Source of the DNA: JAXLYE01 sp046351595
GTDB lineage: Bacteria > Myxococcota_A > Polyangia > Palsa-1104 > JAEUJZ01
Assembly (NCBI GenBank): GCA_046351595.1
Contig: JAXLYE010000009.1
Location: forward strand, 496,001 to 560,000
Reading direction: 5' to 3'
Length of the DNA stretch: 64,000 nt
The notes beneath the pieces were generated by a model. That model had not been told where the DNA came from. It was given only the letters and a program-made list of their open reading frames with translations, and ran no database searches. Below, piece after piece: positions 1-8,825 of the stretch (its first letter is position 1; the number at the start of each line of letters is the position of its first letter). The translations under genes were made by a program, and so were the position numbers.

Positions 1-281
1 TCGCGCACGCCGGCGCGGCCCTGCATGTGGTTGACGACCTCGAAGCCCTCGAACTCGAGGACGTCGGACAGGCCGCGCACCAGATCGGGCTCATCCTCGA
101 CGAGCAGGATGCGCATCTTCTTGGCCTCGCCGCTGGGCGGGCCCGAGGGGGAGCCCGACGGGGTGCCAGAAGATGCGCCAGAAGAAGGAACTGACGAGGT
201 GCCCGAGGATGAGCCAGATGATGAGCCCGAAGATGCAAACGATCCGCTGGCGCTCGGGGAGCCTGAGCTGGGGGACGCCAT
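1..281 (-). CDS. response regulator, partial (C-terminus outside window)
   Basis: The frame read leftwards from an ATG at 281 gives about 55 residues rich in Ser, Gly and Pro, then a receiver domain that starts MRILLVEDEPDLVRGL and runs off the window edge. The paired acidic residues (ED) after the first hydrophobic strand are the Mg-binding pocket of CheY-like receivers; the phospho-acceptor Asp would lie beyond the edge. An in-frame ATG at 116 would give a conventional receiver start without the tail, so the tail is real only if 281 is the start. Output domain and partner kinase are not visible. Confidence 0.7.
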   Translation of the reverse strand, partial: MASPSSGSPSASGSFASSGSSSGSSSGTSSVPSSGASSGTPSGSPSGPPSGEAKKMRILLVEDEPDLVRGLSDVLEFEGFEVVNHMQGRAGVR

Positions 282-424
282 GTGCCGTGTGTCCTGCGCC
301 GTCCGCGCGAGGCCCAGGGTAGCGCGTCAGCGCAGCCGTGTTCGCACCTTTTGCAGGCGCGAGGGCCCCTTGGGTTGGGGCCGGCTGCGCGCGACCGCGA
401 CACCGGGTCTCGCGCCCCGCGCGC

Positions 425-2284
<1,860 letters not shown>

Positions 2285-2390
2285 GGACGGGTCCTCGCTC
2301 GCCGCCTGGGTTCGTTGGCCTGGCTCCGTGCAGGGCAGCGCGGGCGCTGGCTTCCGATCAGGTCGGTTGCGTCGCGGTCTTGCCGCGCGC

Positions 2391-2436
2391 GATAGTTAGA
2401 TACTGTTACTATCTAGCCGGATACCTCCACTATCTA
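2391..2436. promoter_or_regulatory. repeated AT-rich operator between acyl-CoA dehydrogenase and MerR gene
   Basis: Within otherwise GC-rich DNA, ACTATCTA occurs at 2408-2415 and again at 2429-2436, exactly 21 bases (two helical turns) apart. Two interleaved inverted repeats sit at the left copy: TAGATA (2397-2402) with TATCTA (2410-2415), and GATAGT (2391-2396) with ACTATC (2408-2413). The block is about 110-150 bases upstream of both divergent starts. MerR regulators bind inverted repeats inside long-spaced promoters, so this is the best candidate site for the neighbouring regulator; that link is inference. Confidence 0.6.
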
Positions 2437-2552
2437 ATTGCCGCACCGCGTTGTCAACCCGCTGCCGTCGGGCCGATCGAAAGCGCTGCGGCGGGCAGCC
2501 CAGAACACCGAGGAGCCCCCGGGCCTGACCGGGAAGTAGCCGTGAGACGCAG

Positions 2553-3527
2553 ATGAAGCCAGAACCGCCGACCACGTCACGCGCCCGCGGCAAGGCCCGC
2601 GCCGAGCGCACCGGCCCGGCCAAGAAGACGAGCCGCGCCGCCTCGGTCAAGAAGACGGAGCGCGCCCGGCCCGACAAGCGCCGCGGTCGCGACGCCGGGC
2701 CGCGCCCTCAGCCGCTCGATCCGCGCTCGAACAGCCAGCCGGGCGCGCCCTCGTCCCAGAGCCAGCCGCCCGAGCCCAGTGAGTGGACCATCTCGGAGGT
2801 GGCGCTGCGCACCGGCACGCCGATCGCGACCATCAAGTTCTACATCCGCGAGGGCCTGCTGCCGCGCCCGCGCACCGCCGGCCGCACCGTCGGGCGCTAC
2901 GACGCCGCGTTCGTCAGCCGGCTGGAGCTGGTGCGCGAGCTGCGGTCGCGCTTCCGGCTGTCGCTGCGCGAGATCGCGGACCTATTGGCCGAGGCCGGAC
3001 CGGGCGCGACGCTGACCGAGATCGAGCTCAGGCTGCGCGCGCGCGAGCGGCTGGACGGCGCCATCGATCCGGCGTTCGCCGAGCCGCCGGTGCCGCACGA
3101 CCGCCTGATCGAGCGCGCCAGCCTGGTGCCGGCCGACGTCGCCGATCTGACGCGCCTGGGGCTGCTGACGCCGATCAAGGTCGACGGCGCCGTCGTCTAC
3201 GCCGAGCGCGACGCCCGCATCGCCGAGGTCGTGGGGGCGCTGCGCTCGTCGGGATATAACGAGCGGCTGGGCTTCAAGATCGCGAACCTCTTGCGCTACG
3301 TCGAGGCGCTGCGGGCGCTGGTGGTGCGCGAGGTCGAGCAGTTTGACAACCCGGCGCTGCGCGGCCTGCCGCGCGACGAGGTGCTGCGCCTCATCGGCCA
3401 GGGCGTGGCGCACGTCGACGTGCTGCTCGGCCTGCTGCACAAGAAGCTCTTGCTCGCGGCGGTGCACGATCGGCTCGAGGCGGCGAGCAAGCGCCGGGCG
3501 CCGCGCTCGGGCCCGCGCGACCCGTAG
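2553..3527 (+). CDS. MerR-family transcriptional regulator (324 aa)
   Basis: Residues about 79-145 form a MerR winged helix: TISEVALRTGTPIATIKFYI, then the wing GLLPRPRTAGRTVGRYD and a helix ending in SLREIADLLAEAG. Residues 1-75 are a disordered tail rich in Lys, Arg, Pro and Ser, which could add non-specific DNA contact. The C-terminal half is helical and has no metal-binding Cys cluster, so the effector is probably organic. Its position divergent from an acyl-CoA dehydrogenase parallels LiuR/PsrA-type arrangements in which the regulator senses acyl-CoA intermediates; that role is inferred. Confidence 0.85.
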   Translation: MKPEPPTTSRARGKARAERTGPAKKTSRAASVKKTERARPDKRRGRDAGPRPQPLDPRSNSQPGAPSSQSQPPEPSEWTISEVALRTGTPIATIKFYIREGLLPRPRTAGRTVGRYDAAFVSRLELVRELRSRFRLSLREIADLLAEAGPGATLTEIELRLRARERLDGAIDPAFAEPPVPHDRLIERASLVPADVADLTRLGLLTPIKVDGAVVYAERDARIAEVVGALRSSGYNERLGFKIANLLRYVEALRALVVREVEQFDNPALRGLPRDEVLRLIGQGVAHVDVLLGLLHKKLLLAAVHDRLEAASKRRAPRSGPRDP

Positions 3528-3536
3528 CCGGCCTGC

Positions 3537-3552
3537 GTCTGCTTTAGCAGAC
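3537..3552. terminator. short hairpin between convergent genes
   Basis: GTCTGC (3537-3542) and GCAGAC (3547-3552) form a perfect 6-bp stem with the loop TTTA. It lies 9 bases past the MerR stop and 30 bases past the kinase stop, so it could end transcription from both sides. There is no U-tract on either strand, which keeps confidence low. Confidence 0.35.
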
Positions 3553-3581
3553 ACGCATCTGTGAAAGAGTACGGCGGTCCG

Positions 3582-5384
3582 CTAGAACAGACGCGGCGTC
3601 GCCGGTCGCGTCAGCAGCGACAGCATCGACTGCGCGGTGTCGATCTGGCCGAGGATCTGCTCGACGGCGCTGCGCTGCGCGAGCAGCGCGGCCAGCGCCT
3701 CGGGCGGGGCGGCGCCGGGCGTCGTGGCCGCGGGCAGCGTGGCGGCGAGCGCCATCAGCGCCAGCTGCTGCCAGCCGCGGCGTGCGTCGAGCCGCAGCTC
3801 CCACAGCTCGCGCCGCAGCTGGTTGAGCTCGGGCTCGGGCGAGGTCGGCGCGCCCTGCAGCACCACCGCCAGCTGCCGCTCCTTGTCCTCGATCGAGCGC
3901 TGGATCTGCTTGCGGTCGGCGTCGCTGAGCGCGCGATCGATCTGGTAGCGATCGGACAGGGCGAGGATCTGCTGGCGCAGCTCCTGCCGCTCGCGGTCGA
4001 CGCGGCCCTGCTGCTGCGTCATCTGATCCTGCAGCATGGCCACGCGCAGGCCGCGCGTCTCCTCGGCGAGGTCGAGATCCGCGAGGCGCTGCCGCAGCGC
4101 CTGCGCCTCGATCGGCCAGCCCGACGGCCAGGCGACCGCGGCCAGCGGGTCGACGTGCTCGCCCAGGCGCGCCACCGCCGCCGCGAGCTCGGCCTGCAGC
4201 GCGTCGATCTCGCTCAGCTTCGCCGGCTCGGACAGCGCCGTGACCTCCATCGCCGCGGCGGCCGCCGGCAGGATCATCGTCGTGGCGCCCTGGATCTGAT
4301 CGGTGCCGCGCTGATCCGGGGCGAGGATCAGCGTGGCGTTGTCGCGCCACTCGCGCGTGCCGTCGCTGCGCGCGCCGCCTTCGCCGACCGCGTGCACGGC
4401 CGCGGCGGCGCGCGAGGGCAGCTGCGTCCGGATCATCTCGAGCCGCTGCACGGTCTCGGCCGCGCCCGGCCGCCGCGCCGGCACCTTCTCCAAAAGCTGC
4501 GCCACCAGCTCGTCGAGCTCGCGCGGGATCTGCACGTCGCGCCGGCGCTCGGACAGCTTCGGCGGCACCACGTTGAGGTGGCCCTGCAGGATCTCCTTGA
4601 TGTCGCCGCGGAACGGCGGCTCGCCGACGATGGTGTCGTGCAGCATGATGCCGAGCGCGTACAGATCCACCGACGGCATGACGTCGCCCGTCGCGGTCAT
4701 CATCTCGGGCGCGATGAACTCGGGCGTGCCGATGATCTCCTCGCCGACCCGCGTCAGCGGCGGCTGGCCGACGACGCGCGCGACGCCGAAGTCGAGCACC
4801 TTGACCCAGTTTGGCTGGCCGTTGAACGTCGTCAGCAGGATGTTCTCGGGCTTGATGTCGCGGTGCACGACGCCGCGCTGGTGCGCGTGCTCCAGCGCCC
4901 GCGCCACCTGCAGCGCGATGTCGACGGCCGACAGCGGCAACAGGTTGCGCGTGCGGCTCTCGACGACGTGCTTGTAGAGCAGCGTGCCCTCGACGTACTC
5001 CATGACCAGGTAGGGCTCGCCCTTCTCGGTCTGGCCGTAGTCGTAGATGCTGACGATGTTGGGGTGGTCGACGGACGAGGCGACGCGCGCCTCGCGGAAG
5101 AAGCGGGCGAGGGCGCGCTCGTTGCTGACGAACTCGCGGCGAAGCAGCTTCACCGCGAACATGCGGCGCAGGACGTTGTGGTTGGCCAGGTAGACCAGGC
5201 CCATGCCGCCCTTGCCCAGGCGTCGCTCGAGGACGAAGCGGCCGGCGATGACGCGGCCGACGAGGGTGTCTTCAGGCGGTGGCTTGGCGGACTCGATCAG
5301 TCGGGTGCCGTCGCGCGGGCAGAACAGCTTGTCGTCGCCCGTGTAGGTCGTGCGGCAGGTTGGGCACTCGCGCTTGGCGGACAT
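3582..5384 (-). CDS. Ser/Thr protein kinase with N-terminal zinc ribbon, no membrane segment (600 aa)
   Basis: Hanks-type kinase. The N-terminus carries CPTC and FCPRDG (Cys7, Cys10, Cys22), a zinc-ribbon-like head typical of myxobacterial kinases. The kinase domain spans about 40-315: glycine loop LGKGGMG, Lys79 in AVKLL, catalytic loop HRDIKPEN with Asp176, DFG at 198-200, and activation segment ending GTPEFIAPEM. The C-terminal region is Ala-rich and then coiled coil (about 430-560), with no convincing transmembrane helix, so the kinase is likely cytosolic. The ATG at 5384 is preferred over a GTG 48 bases upstream because the zinc ribbon begins right after it. Substrate unknown. Confidence 0.93.
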   Translation of the reverse strand: MSAKRECPTCRTTYTGDDKLFCPRDGTRLIESAKPPPEDTLVGRVIAGRFVLERRLGKGGMGLVYLANHNVLRRMFAVKLLRREFVSNERALARFFREARVASSVDHPNIVSIYDYGQTEKGEPYLVMEYVEGTLLYKHVVESRTRNLLPLSAVDIALQVARALEHAHQRGVVHRDIKPENILLTTFNGQPNWVKVLDFGVARVVGQPPLTRVGEEIIGTPEFIAPEMMTATGDVMPSVDLYALGIMLHDTIVGEPPFRGDIKEILQGHLNVVPPKLSERRRDVQIPRELDELVAQLLEKVPARRPGAAETVQRLEMIRTQLPSRAAAAVHAVGEGGARSDGTREWRDNATLILAPDQRGTDQIQGATTMILPAAAAAMEVTALSEPAKLSEIDALQAELAAAVARLGEHVDPLAAVAWPSGWPIEAQALRQRLADLDLAEETRGLRVAMLQDQMTQQQGRVDRERQELRQQILALSDRYQIDRALSDADRKQIQRSIEDKERQLAVVLQGAPTSPEPELNQLRRELWELRLDARRGWQQLALMALAATLPAATTPGAAPPEALAALLAQRSAVEQILGQIDTAQSMLSLLTRPATPRLF

Positions 5385-5474
5385 GAGGGAGGCCCGCGCG
5401 GGGCTCCTCGCGCGGCACCGTGATGGTATCACGAGGACGCCGCCCTCGGGGCCGCGGCCTCCGCGCGCGGCTGG

Positions 5475-5636
5475 CTAGGCGGTCTTCTTCTTCGCCAGGC
5501 GGCGCATGCGGCGGGACCGGCGGGTGGCGGTGGTGCGGGTGCCGCCGGCGGCGCGCTGGCGCCTGCGGGTGGCGGCCTTGACGTGGCGGATGTGGCTCTT
5601 CGCGCGACCCTTGAGCTTGCGCTTGGTACGAGGCAT
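5475..5636 (-). CDS. very basic small protein (53 aa)
   Basis: Starts MPRTKRKLKGRAKSHIRHVK and ends RRLAKKKTA. By count it has 15 Arg and 8 Lys in 53 residues and no Asp or Glu at all. A strong ribosome-binding site (AAGGAG, 7 bases before the ATG) supports translation. It lies 90 bases upstream of the Ser/Thr kinase start on the same strand. I do not recognise a family; the composition suits a nucleic-acid-binding role (nucleoid or ribosome-associated). The upstream leader carries a long hairpin (5706-5745). Confidence 0.7.
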   Translation of the reverse strand: MPRTKRKLKGRAKSHIRHVKAATRRRQRAAGGTRTTATRRSRRMRRLAKKKTA

Positions 5637-5993
5637 TGCGTTCTCCTTGCTTGTCGATGCGGTGTCGATACGTTTCGAGCGGGCTCCAAGTCGCGCCGGG
5701 GAGCCGTGTGGGCCTTGTCCCTTGTTCTTGTGGGAAGGCCCGCACCCGCGACGTTGCGCGGCCGGCAGGCGCACATTGGGAACCTTTACGCTTTGATGCG
5801 AAGCGTTGTGTGACGCTACCCGATGCGACGCAGGGCTGACAAGGGGCTGACTGCCTTGCGGGCCCGCCTTGGGCCCATCTTGACGTTGATGGCGGAGCGG
5901 CTGCGGGGGCGGGGGGGGGCGCGCGGCCGATGCGCGGACCTGCGTGTCGGCTCGTTGGCTAGCAGGGCTCCAGGCGGTACACTTGGCTTGCCT
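5637..5993. other. divergent intergenic region with two hairpins
   Basis: This 357-base gap separates the 53-residue basic protein (leftward) from the TPR lipoprotein (rightward). It contains an imperfect 11-bp inverted repeat at 5706-5745 and a perfect 6-bp stem, ACGCTT/AAGCGT with a 7-base loop, at 5788-5806. No tRNA fold or clear -35/-10 pair was recognised. A run of G residues lies near 5905-5920. Confidence 0.5.
5706..5745. promoter_or_regulatory. long hairpin upstream of the small basic protein gene
   Basis: GTGTGGGCCTT (5706-5716) pairs with AAGGCCCGCAC (5735-5745) in 10 of 11 positions, with one G-T wobble-type mismatch and an 18-base loop. It sits 70-109 bases upstream of the small gene's ATG, so it could fold in that gene's 5' leader. 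No T-tract follows on either strand, so it is not a typical terminator. Confidence 0.45.
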
Positions 5994-8576
5994 ATGAAAA
6001 CGCGGACTCTCTCGGGGCGCCTCGACGGCGCGGCTGGTTCGGAGGGCTACGGGGACGGCCGTGGCGCGAGGCGCAGGCGGCTGGTGCTGCCGGTGCTGGC
6101 CCTTGCGGCGTGGGGGCTGTCCGCCTGCGCCGGCGGCAAGGCGAGCCAGCGCGGTTCGGACACCCCGGCAAGCGGCGGGATCGCGGCGGCGCCGTCGTCG
6201 GGGACCACGGCCGGCCCGGGCGGGCAGGCCAGCGGCCCTGGGGCGCCGACGTTCGGTCAGCCCGCGAGCGGCCCGGTCTCGCCGCCCTCGTTCGAGTCGC
6301 CGCAGCCGGCGACGCTGCCGGCCGCGCAGGTGCGGCCGCTGCCCGCCGCGGCGCCGCTCGGCACCGTGCCGCAGAGCGACGAGGAGGCCGAGCGCCTGCA
6401 CCAGGAGCTCGACGCCCTGCCCGAGACCGCGAGCGAGCGGCCGGGCCGCCGCCAGACCCTGGTCGACTACTATGTCGCCGGAGCTCGGGCCGCGCTCGGC
6501 CGCGGCGACGCCGAGGACGCCTTCGAGCAGTTCAGCCACGCGCTGCCGCTGTTCGAGCCGGCCGAGCTCCAGGACCCGACGCGGCCGCCGTCGCAGCCCG
6601 GTCTGTTCGAGGTGGCGCAGCAGCTCGACCGCCTGTTCAGCCGCCGCGGCGCGCACCCGCAGGTCGTGACCGCGCAGATCGTGCAGCGCACGCTGCGCCC
6701 CGACGACACGGTCGCGTACCAGCGCTACAAGCAGGTCGCCGACTGGCTGCGCGCGCAGAGCGATCAGGTGCAGAACCTGCTGCGCGGTCGGGGGCGGTCG
6801 CTCAATGCGCTTCTGGCCGAGCCGCCGGCGACGCTGGCCTCGGATCTGGAGGCCGCGTACCGGCTGTTCCCGTCGTGGGCGGCGCGGCGCGATCTGGTCG
6901 AGCTGTACCGCGCCGAGGCCGCGAGCTCCTTCGACGGCAAGCGCAACCCGCGCGAGTTCCTGCAGTCGCTGTCCGCGAGCCTGCGGCGCAAGGGGCTGCT
7001 CAACGGGCCGGCCTTCAAGATCGCGCGGCTGTACCTGCGCGTGTCGCAGCCGCAGCAGGCGGTGGTCGAGCTCAAGCGGCTGGCGCACCGCTCGGGCGAG
7101 GAGGGGCGCCTGCAGGATCTCATCGAAGAGACCCTGGCGTCACCGGACAGCAGCGCCGAGCGCATGCTGGGCGCGGTGAAGCTGGCGATGGGCCTGGCGC
7201 AGAACCCCGAGGACGCCGAGGTCAGCCTGCAGATCTGCCGCGACGCGGCGCTGCGCGCGCCGAAGCTGGTGCCGGCCGAGATGTGCGTCGCCGAGCTGGC
7301 GATCGCGCTGGAGCGCAAGGGCCTGGCGCGGCGCTCGCTGGAGCGGGCACGGGCGCTGTCGCCCGACGACAAGCAGGTCTGGGAGCGGCTCGGGGCGCTG
7401 TACGTCGACCACCTGAGTGACCTGGTCAGCGACGAGCGGATCGGCGATCTGGAGGCCGAGCTGCAGCGCATCGAGGCGTATTACAAGAGCCTGCAGGCCA
7501 AGTTCCCCGACGGCAGCTCGGGTCCTGGTGTGGCGCTGGCGCTGGCCGAGGTCGGCCGCGGCTTCTACAACGCCGGCCGCGTCGAGGACGCGCGCAAGTA
7601 CCTGGAGAAGTCGGTCGCGGTGAAGGCGAACGCGCAGGCGCTCGAGCTCCTGGGACTCTTGCAGCTGCGGCGCGGCCGCGCGCAGGCGGCGATCCCGGTG
7701 CTGGAGCAGGCGCGGGCCCTGCAGCTCAACGCCCAGCACCTGGAGCCGCTGCAGCGGTCGTTCTACCACGCGCGCGTCGGCCGCCTGATCGCCGAGGCGC
7801 ACGAGCAGCTGCCCGGCGGCCAGAAGCAGGCGGCCGAGGTGCGCAAGGCGAGCCTGGTGCGCTTCGACCAGATCCTCGTCTCGGGCAAGCTCACCGGTGA
7901 GCGGCTGGGCGAGGCCGAGCTGGAGCGCGGCAAGATCCTCTACCAGAGCGGTGATCGCGAGGCGGCGCTCTTGGCGCTGCGCAAGGCCGCGGACGCGGTG
8001 GCCAGCGGCGAGGACGACAAGGGCGGGGCGGCGCGCGGCCAGGGCCAGCTGCTCGCCGACGAGCTCGCGTTCCTGGTGCAGCGCGGCGAGGTCGAGCTGT
8101 CGCGCGAGACCTACCACCGGGCGCTCCAGCACCCGCGGCTCGGCGAGTCGCTCAAGGTCTACTGCTCGCTGTGGATCAACGATCTGCTCGAGCGCAGCGG
8201 GCAGCCCGCGGATCCGCTGGCGCAGTCGTTCCTGCGCTCGATCCAGGGCGCGCCGCGCTGGCACGTGGAGCTCGCGCGCTGGGCCCTAGGGCAGGTGCCG
8301 GATGCCGAGCTGCTCAAGCGCGCCGACACGCCGGGCAAGCAGGCGGAGGCGACCTTCTACCTGAGCATGGCGCGGCTGCGCGCCGGAGATAAGGCGCAGG
8401 CGGAGGCGCTGTGGCGCAAGGTCGTAGCCTCCAACATGATCAGCTTCTTTGAGTACGAGATGTCGACGACGTACCTGGCGCGACACGGCGCGCCGACGTC
8501 GCCGGTGCTGCAGCCGCGACCGGGCAAGCCGCCGCCGCCGCCGAGCAAGCGGCCGAACCCGCTGGTCACCCGCTAG
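5994..8576 (+). CDS. TPR-rich lipoprotein (860 aa)
   Basis: The ATG at 5994 gives a lipoprotein signal with the hydrophobic core LVLPVLALAAWGLSAC; the Cys of LSAC is the predicted lipidation site. An upstream in-frame start would bury this signal, so it is rejected. After a Gly/Ser/Pro linker (about residues 40-115) the protein is almost wholly alpha-helical repeats with TPR character, for example AEVGRGFYNAGRVEDARKYL and LGLLQLRRGRAQAAIPVLEQ. The end is a short Pro-rich tail (PGKPPPPPSKRP). It is probably periplasmic, lipid-anchored and a protein-protein scaffold. No catalytic motif seen. Confidence 0.85.
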   Translation: MKTRTLSGRLDGAAGSEGYGDGRGARRRRLVLPVLALAAWGLSACAGGKASQRGSDTPASGGIAAAPSSGTTAGPGGQASGPGAPTFGQPASGPVSPPSFESPQPATLPAAQVRPLPAAAPLGTVPQSDEEAERLHQELDALPETASERPGRRQTLVDYYVAGARAALGRGDAEDAFEQFSHALPLFEPAELQDPTRPPSQPGLFEVAQQLDRLFSRRGAHPQVVTAQIVQRTLRPDDTVAYQRYKQVADWLRAQSDQVQNLLRGRGRSLNALLAEPPATLASDLEAAYRLFPSWAARRDLVELYRAEAASSFDGKRNPREFLQSLSASLRRKGLLNGPAFKIARLYLRVSQPQQAVVELKRLAHRSGEEGRLQDLIEETLASPDSSAERMLGAVKLAMGLAQNPEDAEVSLQICRDAALRAPKLVPAEMCVAELAIALERKGLARRSLERARALSPDDKQVWERLGALYVDHLSDLVSDERIGDLEAELQRIEAYYKSLQAKFPDGSSGPGVALALAEVGRGFYNAGRVEDARKYLEKSVAVKANAQALELLGLLQLRRGRAQAAIPVLEQARALQLNAQHLEPLQRSFYHARVGRLIAEAHEQLPGGQKQAAEVRKASLVRFDQILVSGKLTGERLGEAELERGKILYQSGDREAALLALRKAADAVASGEDDKGGAARGQGQLLADELAFLVQRGEVELSRETYHRALQHPRLGESLKVYCSLWINDLLERSGQPADPLAQSFLRSIQGAPRWHVELARWALGQVPDAELLKRADTPGKQAEATFYLSMARLRAGDKAQAEALWRKVVASNMISFFEYEMSTTYLARHGAPTSPVLQPRPGKPPPPPSKRPNPLVTR

Positions 8577-8681
8577 CCCACCGCGGACCGCGGTACGACC
8601 GGTCCGCTGGGAGGAGTCGGGGAGTTCCCGGTTCGCTGGGGCGAGCGGGGTGCGCGGCACGGGCCGCGTCGCGTCGTAGCG

Positions 8682-8727
8682 CCTGAAAGGCCTCCGCTGC
8701 GCAGCGAGCCGCGTAGGTCTTTTCAGG
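8682..8727. terminator. imperfect hairpin downstream of TPR lipoprotein
   Basis: CCTGAAA (8682-8688) and TTTCAGG (8721-8727) are complementary, with additional partial pairing inside (CCT/AGG and the self-complementary CTGCGCAG). It lies about 105 bases past the stop codon and before the next gene's promoter region, so termination is plausible though no U-tract follows directly. Confidence 0.3.
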
Positions 8728-8742
8728 TAAGGGAGGGGCGCG

Positions 8743-8762
8743 CGCACGCACGCACGCACGCA
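8743..8762. repeat. tetranucleotide repeat (CGCA)5
   Basis: Five exact CGCA units lie 64-83 bases upstream of the hybrid kinase ATG. Slippage here would change promoter or leader spacing, not the reading frame, if 8826 is the true start. Confidence 0.8.
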
Positions 8763-8825
8763 GCGCCTTTGCCGAGCGCAGCCGCAAGCTTGTCGACGCG
8801 TGATTGCCGGCGGGAGGGCGCTACA

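Noticed and set aside
5823..5993. N-terminal extension of the TPR lipoprotein from an upstream start
   Set aside because: It would place 57 Arg-rich residues before the lipoprotein signal peptide, blocking export.
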